Positions 1-5,194 of a DNA stretch of 5,194 bases are shown piece after piece (position 1 is the stretch's first letter; every line of letters starts with the position of its first letter). The stretch covers positions 1 through 5,194 of the forward strand of contig DDTZ01000198.1 of NCBI GenBank assembly GCA_002344565.1. The letters run 5' to 3'. A program made the translations under genes and the position numbers. The stretch is from Bdellovibrionaceae bacterium UBA2351. GTDB lineage: Bacteria > Bdellovibrionota > Bdellovibrionia > Bdellovibrionales > Bdellovibrionaceae. The notes beneath the pieces were generated by a model, which was given only the letters and a program-made list of their open reading frames with translations, made no database searches and was not told the origin of the DNA.

Positions 1-252
1 GATTTCCATGTGCAAGATATGAAAGGCACGTACGCTGATCTATCGAACATTTCGGCAGGTAAAGGTGCAGGTTCTGCAACGGCTGCCGCATTCCTGGAAC
101 AATTCGTAGAAGAGGGCATTCCATGGGCTCACTTTGACATCGCAGGTACCGGCTGGTCAGTAGGTAATCGTTTGAAATACTGTCCTAAAAAAGGCGCAAG
201 CGGCGCGATGATCAGAACGTTCGTAGAGATTGCAAGAAGCTTTGAACGATAA
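1..252 (+). CDS. pepA: Leucyl aminopeptidase (M17 family), C-terminal fragment
   Basis: This is the last 83 codons of a gene that begins before the window; the reading frame is open from base 1 and ends at TAA 250-252. The family comprises cytosolic, two-metal, hexameric exopeptidases that remove N-terminal amino acids, leucine preferentially, in peptide turnover. The visible part matches the end of the M17 catalytic domain: a stretch like ADLSNISAGKGAGSATAAAF, then the hallmark W-A-H-x-D-I-A-G-T block (WAHFDIAGTGW), then G-A-S-G and a closing helix. The metal ligands and the NTDAEGRL signature lie upstream and cannot be checked. The end of the gene overlaps the start of the downstream ABC transporter gene, suggesting co-transcription. 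The family call is confident; the peptidase's exact specificity is inferred from the family. Confidence 0.93.
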   Translation, partial: DFHVQDMKGTYADLSNISAGKGAGSATAAAFLEQFVEEGIPWAHFDIAGTGWSVGNRLKYCPKKGASGAMIRTFVEIARSFER

Positions 253-1996
253 ACTTCTTAAGAGTCCTTTACGCTACTTCATATTTAAAAATAAAAAATC
301 TTTCGGCATTGGGTTAGCACTTCTTCTGGTAACCAATGCCTTAGACTCTGCCACACCTTTAGTTCTAAAGGTGGCTATCGATACCATCTCTGCTGGAAAT
401 TTTGAACCGACCGAGCTCCTCAAGACGGCCGGTTTATTTTTTGCCTTAATGTTTATGCTAGCAAGCACTCGCTATGGCTGGCGCATTTTCTGGAGCGACT
501 ACCATACCTCAGCGGCCGATGAACTGCGGAATCGGGTGTTCCATCACTATTCGCAAATGGGTCCTCGCTTTTATACTAAAAACTCTGTCGGCGAGATGAT
601 GAGTTTGATTACAAACGATGTGCAATTCTTCAGAAATGGAATTGGACCAGGTTTGTTGATCCTGATCGACGGTATTAGCTTAATTATCATGATCGTGCCG
701 GCCATGATTTATTTAAGTCCAAGTTGGACGTGGAAAAGTCTGATTTTTATCGCCATCGTTCCCTTCTTTATTCACGCGATCACTAAACGCATCGGTGCTC
801 TTTCTAAAGAACAACAAGGTATGTTGGCGCGGTTAACTAGTTTCACGCAGGAATTAGTTTCAGGTGTGAAAATTATTAAAATCTTTTCCATGGAATCCCA
901 CCGTTCAGAAAAATACCAAGAGCTAAGCAAAGAATACCTAGATAAATCCAATCAGTTAAACCGTGTGGATTCGCTATTTAATCCGCTGATGCAAGCTGCG
1001 GTCGCAACGGGTACTGTGATCTTGCTTTACATCGGGGGCGGTGAAGTCATTAATGGCGTTGTCACGTTAGGTACATTTGTGGCGTTTCAGCGATACATTA
1101 ATAAAATCATCTGGCCGTTTTCGGCGCTAGGTTATGGATTGTCGCAAATGCAAAAGGGCCGCAGTGCCTTTGAACGTATTCGCGCTCTCTTGGAAGAACC
1201 TATCGAGTTTCCCGAGTTGTTCAATGAAACTAAGTCACCTCATTTAGCCTCTGTAGAGTCGATCGAACTAAAAAACGTCGGGTTTAAGTATGGTGATATT
1301 GAAGTTTTAAAAAATATTAGTTTGGAAATTAAAAAGGGACAATTCATTGGTATTACGGGTCCGGTTGGATCTGGTAAATCGACATTGCTTCATTTATTAA
1401 TAGATTACCTTGGGAACTATTCCGGCCGAATTTTAGTTAATGGCCGGGACTATGCGCAGTTTGCGAAATCGGAACTTTGGAAGTCCGTTAAAATGGTTCC
1501 GCAAGAGCCGTTTCTGTTTAGCGCTACGATTCGCGACAATGTAATCCTTTCTGCTAGCAGTAATGAGCAGCAATTAAGTTCAGTAGTTTCCATGATTGAT
1601 TTTGATAAGGATTTGAAAACGTTAGAGCGCGGATTAGAAACGTTTGTCGGTGAAAAAGGCGTTCAGTTATCGGGTGGTCAAAAGCAGCGTCTGACGTTAG
1701 CTCGCGGCGTATACTCTATGCCTGATGTTATTTTGCTGGACGATACTCTGAGTGCGCTGGATACAAAAACAGAAAGCAATGTACGCGATCATTTGTTTAA
1801 ATCTAGCAAAGATCAGATTCGAATTATTGTAGCGAACAAAGTGCAATCGCTAAAGAATGCGGACCAAATTATAGTGCTATCCGAAGGACAAATTGAAGCC
1901 ATCGGCACGCACGACGAATTGTTAGAAAAATCTAAATTTTATTTAACTCAGTGGAAACTTCAACAAATGGGTGCAGACGGGGGAACTCATGCATAA
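230..1996 (+). CDS. ABC exporter half-transporter, MdlA-like subunit with degenerate ATP site
   Basis: This 588-residue inner-membrane protein is a type IV (ABCB-like) exporter half: six predicted membrane helices (about residues 25-52, 62-88, 138-160, 167-185, 253-272, 277-300) followed by a nucleotide-binding domain (about 343-575). Visible motifs are the A-loop Tyr354, Walker A GPVGSGKST (377-385), Q-loop Gln425, signature LSGGQ (480-484), Walker B VILLD (500-504) and D-loop SALD (508-511). Two catalytic positions are altered: Asp505 replaces the catalytic Glu, and Asn536 stands where the switch His is expected (VANK instead of VAHR). This is the pattern of the degenerate-site subunit of heterodimeric exporters such as MdlA or TM287, and the next gene supplies the partner. 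The start must lie after an in-frame stop at 224-226. The only usual start codons before the first membrane helix are TTG at 230 and TTG at 242, and neither has a good ribosome binding site. Start 230 is chosen as the longer option. The cargo (drug, lipid or peptide) cannot be read from the sequence. Confidence 0.9.
   Translation: MQEALNDKLLKSPLRYFIFKNKKSFGIGLALLLVTNALDSATPLVLKVAIDTISAGNFEPTELLKTAGLFFALMFMLASTRYGWRIFWSDYHTSAADELRNRVFHHYSQMGPRFYTKNSVGEMMSLITNDVQFFRNGIGPGLLILIDGISLIIMIVPAMIYLSPSWTWKSLIFIAIVPFFIHAITKRIGALSKEQQGMLARLTSFTQELVSGVKIIKIFSMESHRSEKYQELSKEYLDKSNQLNRVDSLFNPLMQAAVATGTVILLYIGGGEVINGVVTLGTFVAFQRYINKIIWPFSALGYGLSQMQKGRSAFERIRALLEEPIEFPELFNETKSPHLASVESIELKNVGFKYGDIEVLKNISLEIKKGQFIGITGPVGSGKSTLLHLLIDYLGNYSGRILVNGRDYAQFAKSELWKSVKMVPQEPFLFSATIRDNVILSASSNEQQLSSVVSMIDFDKDLKTLERGLETFVGEKGVQLSGGQKQRLTLARGVYSMPDVILLDDTLSALDTKTESNVRDHLFKSSKDQIRIIVANKVQSLKNADQIIVLSEGQIEAIGTHDELLEKSKFYLTQWKLQQMGADGGTHA
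1979..1985 (+). promoter_or_regulatory. Ribosome binding site deciding the start of the second ABC gene
   Basis: A GGGGGAA purine tract ends three bases before ATG 1989 and is a plausible Shine-Dalgarno element. It favours ATG 1989 over the in-frame upstream GTG at 1971, which would place this tract inside the coding sequence. The site lies within the last codons of the preceding ABC gene, as expected for translational coupling. Confidence 0.6.
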
Positions 1997-3761
1997 TTTT
2001 GCGGAAGACAAAGAAACCACTCGATTGAATTATAAACAGCTTTTTAAAAAACTAAGCCCTTTTTTAGTACGCCGGAAGGGAACGCTTGTCTGGGTCACAT
2101 TTTTAGTTCTGGCCGCGGCGTTGAGTGGCCGCGTGATTCCATTCTTTATCGGCTACACCATCGACAATGCCATCGTTAAAAAAGACTGGGACTTGTTATT
2201 ATACTGCACCATTAGCTATGCTTTATTGGAAGTATTAAACGCAGGACTTGAGTTTCTGCAAGTCTATCAATTCCAAAAACTGGGTAATCAAGTATTGCTG
2301 GATATTCGTTCTAAAATTCTATTCGTGATTCAGCGGATTCCGATGACCTACTTCAACAAAACTCCAACCGGGCGAATTGTGACCCGTGCCACGAATGATG
2401 TTTCCCAAATTGGTGAGATATTTAGTGACGGGGTCGTTAAGGTATTTATTCAATTGATTGTATTGATTTCGATCGTGACGTCGATGGCTTTAATTTCAGT
2501 TAAACTGACGTTGATTTGTTTAGCAACGGCGCCCGTATTTTTCTATTTAGGGATTAGAGTCACAAACAAGATCAAAGATACGTTGCGTGTTTCAAAGATT
2601 GCGACATCAGCTTTAAATTCATTCATCGCAGAAAGCCTGAACGGAATGAAGATCATTCAAATGTATCAGCTGTCGCGACCAAAGATGACCCAGTTTGAAA
2701 ACTTGTCCGCGGATTTAAAACGAGTGTCGCTGCAATCGACACGTAATTACGCGATGATGATGCCGATTCTGAATTTGTTTAATGGATTGATTTTGGCGAG
2801 TGCATTGTATTTTAGCGGGATATTGGGCCAACAGGATGGAATCAAAGTCGGATTAGTCATTACGTTCTTCCTTCATGCGTTGGATTTCGTTCATCCGTTC
2901 CGAGACATCATCGAAAAATATCAGCAGTTTCAGAATAGCTTAACGAGTGCTGAGCGTGTATTCAGTTTACTAGAAGAGCCAATTGAGGCTGGCTACAATC
3001 TGCCTCATGTTCCGCAAAAATTGGGTAATGCCATTGAATTTAGGAATCTGAGTTTTAAATATCAAGATACATCAAACACGGTACTGAAGAATCTGTCGTT
3101 AACCATCAAAGATCGTCAATCGGTCGGCGTGGTTGGCCGCACGGGTGCCGGCAAATCGACGCTTGTTCATTTGTTGTTGAACTTGTACCCGCCCACACCT
3201 AACGAGCTATTTGTCGGCGGTCAGGCGATTGAAACGATACCGTTAACTCAACTCCGTCATAAAATAAATTGTGTGCAGCAGGATTTATTTTTATTTAAAG
3301 GCACTATATTCGAGAATCTTACATTAGGTTCCTCTCGAATCCCAGAGGATCGTGTGTACCGAGTAGCTGACGAGATCGGCATATTAGATTATTTGGCTAA
3401 AACTCAGCGAACGCTGGCTTATCCAGTAGAAGAATCAGGGGCTAACTTAAGTACCGGTGAAAAACAGTTAATATCATTTGCACGTATTTTGATTTTCGAT
3501 CCCGAGATCGTAATTCTAGATGAAGCGACATCTAATATAGATTCGCAAATGGAACAGCTGCTGCAAACGGCGTCTAAGAAGCTAATTCAGAATCGTACTT
3601 CGATCGTAATTGCCCACCGTTTATCGACAATATTCAGCTGCGATCGCATTTTGGTATTAGAAAATGGCCGTGTGATCGAGGATGGATCGCCTCAAGAACT
3701 AGCGGCCAAGGATTCTGAGTTTAAGCGCATGTTAAACGATCAGTCGTACAAAGAGCTTTAG
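1989..3761 (+). CDS. ABC exporter half-transporter, MdlB-like subunit with canonical catalytic residues
   Basis: This 590-residue protein is the second half of the exporter: six predicted inner-membrane helices (about residues 31-55, 67-92, 148-170, 172-190, 258-280, 285-303) and a C-terminal ATPase domain (about 348-585). Visible motifs are the A-loop Tyr358, Walker A GRTGAGKST (383-391), Q-loop Gln431 (VQQD, with Gln in the usual Pro position), Walker B IVILD (507-511) with catalytic Glu512, D-loop SNID (515-518) and switch His543 (IAHR). The signature motif is LSTGE (487-491) rather than LSGGQ, which is typical of MdlB-side subunits of heterodimers. Its start overlaps the previous gene's stop by 8 bp, so the two should be made in matched amounts. 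An alternative GTG start at 1971 would add six residues; ATG 1989 is preferred for its ribosome binding site. The transported substrate is unknown. Its stop codon overlaps that of the convergent HAD gene. Confidence 0.91.
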   Translation: MHNFAEDKETTRLNYKQLFKKLSPFLVRRKGTLVWVTFLVLAAALSGRVIPFFIGYTIDNAIVKKDWDLLLYCTISYALLEVLNAGLEFLQVYQFQKLGNQVLLDIRSKILFVIQRIPMTYFNKTPTGRIVTRATNDVSQIGEIFSDGVVKVFIQLIVLISIVTSMALISVKLTLICLATAPVFFYLGIRVTNKIKDTLRVSKIATSALNSFIAESLNGMKIIQMYQLSRPKMTQFENLSADLKRVSLQSTRNYAMMMPILNLFNGLILASALYFSGILGQQDGIKVGLVITFFLHALDFVHPFRDIIEKYQQFQNSLTSAERVFSLLEEPIEAGYNLPHVPQKLGNAIEFRNLSFKYQDTSNTVLKNLSLTIKDRQSVGVVGRTGAGKSTLVHLLLNLYPPTPNELFVGGQAIETIPLTQLRHKINCVQQDLFLFKGTIFENLTLGSSRIPEDRVYRVADEIGILDYLAKTQRTLAYPVEESGANLSTGEKQLISFARILIFDPEIVILDEATSNIDSQMEQLLQTASKKLIQNRTSIVIAHRLSTIFSCDRILVLENGRVIEDGSPQELAAKDSEFKRMLNDQSYKEL

Positions 3762-4504
3762 ATAAAGCGATGATAGTGCCAGTTTTTTGATTTGGCGATC
3801 TCTTGCAATTGGTATTCAGACTTATACAATCTATCCTCCCGATTAGCCGCGCTGACGGCAAGGCGCAAGTGGCTCGCGTATTCCAGAAGCTCGACATCAC
3901 CTTCGGAATTACCTACCGCTAAGAAAGGCGTGTCTTTAAATTGGGCTTTATAGCCTTCCACTTTTCCGCCTCTGTAAGTAATTACTCCAGCCTTTTCTTC
4001 TGTCACTACGCCGTTGTGAATGCGGGTTTCAACCCCAATCACATCCGTAGACTCAAGGCCGAGCAAGGCCGCGCCAGGCTCAACCGCCCATGAAATCGAA
4101 GCCGTTATGATCTTAATTTTGACTTGATGGCTTTTTAGAAGGCCGATCAGTTTTCTTTGCTCATCGAATAGGGGAAATGGTTGCAAGCTTTTAAGGGCTT
4201 CCACGGACCATTTGCGGACTTGTTCTAGCGTTTGGCCTTTGTAGATTTGGGCTAACCATAAATAGGCGTCACGAGGATCCGAGTTTTTCTTTTTCAGTTC
4301 TAGATAGTGTTCCCAAGGATTCGGCGGAAGCTCCACTAGACGATTGTCTATTGTGTAGTGAAACAAATTTTCGCCCAAGTCCGTGTCCCACAAGGTTCCG
4401 TCGGCGTCGAACAATGCTACTAATGGCGTCTGATTTTTCTTGAGTTCTGCCAGGGTTTCATTTAACTGTTTCCAAAAAGTTTCGGGATAAGATTTGTATT
4501 TCAT
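3758..4504 (-). CDS. HAD-superfamily phosphatase-like hydrolase (HAD-IB, SerB-like)
   Basis: This 248-residue protein, probably cytosolic as no signal peptide or membrane helix is seen, carries the four HAD motifs. Motif I is DADGT (33-37), with Asp33 as the expected nucleophile and Asp35 as the acid/base. Motif II is IITAS with Thr134. Motif III is probably Lys181 in GGKVEG. Motif IV is GNSEGD (198-203), with Asp203 retained and Asn in the position of the first Asp often seen. A helical cap of about 90 residues lies between motifs I and II, as in the phosphoserine phosphatase-like subclass. The likely reaction is hydrolysis of a small phosphomonoester. The substrate is not evident, and the protein should not be called SerB on this evidence. 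It is transcribed alone, divergently from the GNAT-like gene and convergently with the ABC operon. The ATG at 4504 has an AGGG ribosome binding site nine bases upstream. Confidence 0.85.
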   Translation of the reverse strand: MKYKSYPETFWKQLNETLAELKKNQTPLVALFDADGTLWDTDLGENLFHYTIDNRLVELPPNPWEHYLELKKKNSDPRDAYLWLAQIYKGQTLEQVRKWSVEALKSLQPFPLFDEQRKLIGLLKSHQVKIKIITASISWAVEPGAALLGLESTDVIGVETRIHNGVVTEEKAGVITYRGGKVEGYKAQFKDTPFLAVGNSEGDVELLEYASHLRLAVSAANREDRLYKSEYQLQEIAKSKNWHYHRFI

Positions 4505-4507
4505 TAA

Positions 4508-4536
4508 TTGAAACCCTAGCTTAATATTAGTACACT
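4508..4536 (+). promoter_or_regulatory. Sigma-70-like promoter for the GNAT-like/glpD unit
   Basis: A -35 box TTGAAA (4508-4513, five of six consensus bases) and a -10 box TACACT (4531-4536, four of six) are separated by exactly 17 bases. The predicted transcription start is near 4543, giving a very short leader of about 14 bases that contains the ribosome binding site. It lies in the only non-coding gap of the window and would drive the GNAT-like gene together with glpD. The prediction rests on sequence match only. Confidence 0.55.
4514..4517 (-). promoter_or_regulatory. Ribosome binding site of the HAD gene
   Basis: Read on the minus strand, AGGG stands nine bases before the ATG at 4504. 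It is a short but well-placed Shine-Dalgarno element and supports this start for the HAD-family gene. Confidence 0.5.
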
Positions 4537-4547
4537 GTCCATATCAA
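4521..4547 (-). promoter_or_regulatory. Weak candidate promoter for the HAD gene
   Basis: On the minus strand, TTGATA (4542-4547, five of six consensus bases) is followed after a short 15-base spacer by TATTAA (4521-4526, four of six). The spacing is suboptimal, so this is tentative. If real, it would overlap the rightward promoter face to face, making the two units mutually exclusive or co-regulated. Confidence 0.25.
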
Positions 4548-4554
4548 GAGAGAG
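4546..4554 (+). promoter_or_regulatory. Purine-rich ribosome binding site of the GNAT-like gene
   Basis: The tract AAGAGAGAG ends two bases before ATG 4557. It contains GAG cores at workable distances and is the only Shine-Dalgarno candidate in the short leader predicted for this transcript. Confidence 0.45.
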
Positions 4555-4556
4555 CC

Positions 4557-5030
4557 ATGAGTTTTTATTGCCGAGTGATGCAAAAAGAAGATATCGAAGA
4601 GTTACTCGATTTCGAAAACAAGAAATTGATCGAAATCGAACAAAACGAAATGGAACGTGAATTCATCAAATGGAATTCTCGTTGGAGAAAAGAATCTCTT
4701 GAGCATTACGCTAACCTAGGCTGGAGCTTTATAGCTCGTAATCCTGAATTAAAATCAAGTTTTTCATCCGAGGGATTGTTGGTAGGGTATTTTACAGCGC
4801 AACCTTTGCTTTTCGTAGACGGTCAGACTCAATCTTTGTGGGTCGAGCATTTGTCGTACTCTGCGCTACAAGCGCGCGATGAGCTCGTAGAAATTGCGTA
4901 CCGCTTATCACGCGACAAACATTTCCAGCGCGTGTATTTCTTAAATAACCAAGGTGTTATCAATTCGGTGAATGCGTTTAAGCCAGAGTCCTGGAATTCA
5001 CAGATGATATACGTAAAGACGACCAAATGA
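4557..5030 (+). CDS. Small GNAT-fold-like protein, acetyltransferase activity uncertain
   Basis: This is a complete 157-residue protein, probably cytosolic, with no signal peptide or membrane helix. Its predicted order of elements resembles the GNAT N-acyltransferase fold: strand FYCRV (3-7), helix KEDIEELLDF (10-19), a long charged helical region (about 28-53), strand WSFIA (56-60), a beta hairpin around GLLVGYF to LLFVDG (73-89), strand LWVEHLSY (94-101), helix about 102-120 and strand RVYFL (125-129). The acetyl-CoA-binding loop, usually R/Q-x-x-G-x-G/A at the end of the fourth strand, is here SALQAR, without glycines. The fold call is therefore tentative, and the protein may be inactive or bind something else. 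The gene is preceded by a good promoter, and its TGA overlaps the ATG of the glpD-like gene, so the two are probably translated together. No substrate can be named. It could equally be annotated as a hypothetical protein. Confidence 0.7.
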   Translation: MSFYCRVMQKEDIEELLDFENKKLIEIEQNEMEREFIKWNSRWRKESLEHYANLGWSFIARNPELKSSFSSEGLLVGYFTAQPLLFVDGQTQSLWVEHLSYSALQARDELVEIAYRLSRDKHFQRVYFLNNQGVINSVNAFKPESWNSQMIYVKTTK

Positions 5031-5194
5031 ACCCATTAGGCCGAGATCAAAGACATCAAAATATAATCCGAATGAATCGCGAGACGTTTGATGTGCTGGT
5101 TATTGGCGGTGGTATTACTGGCGCCGGGGTGGCCCGGGATGCCAGTTCCCGTGGAATGAAAGTGGCCTTAGTAGAAGGCAGTGACTATGCATCC
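5027..5194 (+). CDS. glpD: FAD-dependent glycerol-3-phosphate dehydrogenase, N-terminal fragment
   Basis: Only the first 56 codons are present; the gene runs off the right edge. The visible part is a textbook dinucleotide-binding start: strand FDVLVIGGGITGAGVA (21-36) containing GxGxxG (Gly27, Gly29, Gly32), then a helix with ASSRG, and a second strand VALVE ending in Glu50, which in this fold binds the FAD ribose. The sequence after it, GSDYAS, matches the family's usual D-[FY]-A-S. The family oxidises glycerol-3-phosphate to dihydroxyacetone phosphate at the inner membrane and passes electrons to quinone. The ATG at 5027 overlaps the upstream TGA (ATGA), and there is only a weak ribosome binding site, implying coupling. 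An internal ATG at 5072 (Met16) is an alternative start, but comparable proteins often carry a short leader before the Rossmann motif. Other DAO-family oxidoreductases are possible but less likely. Confidence 0.88.
   Translation, partial: MNPLGRDQRHQNIIRMNRETFDVLVIGGGITGAGVARDASSRGMKVALVEGSDYAS

Noticed and set aside
274..468. 64-codon open frame on the minus strand inside the first ABC gene
   Set aside because: It lies wholly antisense to a strongly recognised membrane domain and shows no recognisable motif; it is a shadow of the ABC gene.
1971..1988. GTG at 1971 as start of the second ABC gene
   Set aside because: The purine-rich ribosome binding site at 1979-1985 points to ATG 1989, and the six extra residues match nothing expected of the family.
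3752..3788. Possible terminator after the ABC operon: short CTTT/AAAG repeat followed by a run of six T
   Set aside because: The stem is only about four A/T-rich base pairs, and the T run is too far from it to form a convincing intrinsic terminator.
3758..4504. Naming the HAD gene serB or phosphorylcholine phosphatase
   Set aside because: Only the general HAD-IB motifs are visible; no substrate-specific residues or serine-pathway neighbours support either name.
4829..5026. 65-codon open frame on the minus strand inside the GNAT-like gene
   Set aside because: It is antisense to a gene with a good promoter and start, and its translation resembles no family I recognise.

Overview
The window is densely coded, with four complete genes and two cut by the window edges. 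It reads as ordinary chromosome of a Gram-negative-type bacterium of moderate GC (mid-40s percent by eye). The gene set (M17 leucyl aminopeptidase, two-gene ABC exporter, HAD hydrolase, GNAT-like protein, GlpD-type dehydrogenase), the tight overlaps and the non-ATG start suggest a member of the Bdellovibrionota or a related deltaproteobacterial-type lineage. That placement is an impression from protein style, not a demonstrated assignment. There is no sign of a mobile element, tRNA, rRNA, CRISPR array or prophage.

Layout. Bases 1-252 hold the C-terminal end of a leucyl aminopeptidase (pepA). It overlaps the first of two adjacent plus-strand ABC exporter half-transporters (230-1996 and 1989-3761), so the three genes look like one operon with translational coupling. 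The second ABC gene meets a minus-strand HAD-family phosphatase-like gene (3758-4504) tail to tail, with a 4-bp stop-codon overlap. A 52-bp divergent intergenic region (4505-4556), the only real non-coding gap, carries a good sigma-70-like promoter for the rightward unit and a weaker candidate for the leftward gene. The rightward unit is a small GNAT-like protein (4557-5030) joined by an ATGA overlap to the 5' end of a glycerol-3-phosphate dehydrogenase gene (5027 to the window end).

How the genes work together. The two ABC half-transporters almost certainly form one heterodimeric exporter of the MdlA/MdlB (TM287/288, BmrCD) type. The first subunit has a degenerate Walker B (Asp for the catalytic Glu) and switch region (Asn for His) but a canonical LSGGQ. 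The second has canonical Glu and His but a degenerate LSTGE signature. In the head-to-tail dimer all the defects fall in one ATP site and all the canonical residues in the other. The HAD enzyme is a stand-alone unit of unknown substrate. The GNAT-like protein is translationally linked to the FAD-dependent glycerol-3-phosphate dehydrogenase, but it lacks a recognisable acetyl-CoA pyrophosphate loop, so its activity is uncertain.

I found no convincing undescribed system. The most interesting points are the complementary, triple-position asymmetry of the exporter, the TTG-only start of its first gene, and the degenerate GNAT-like partner of glpD.
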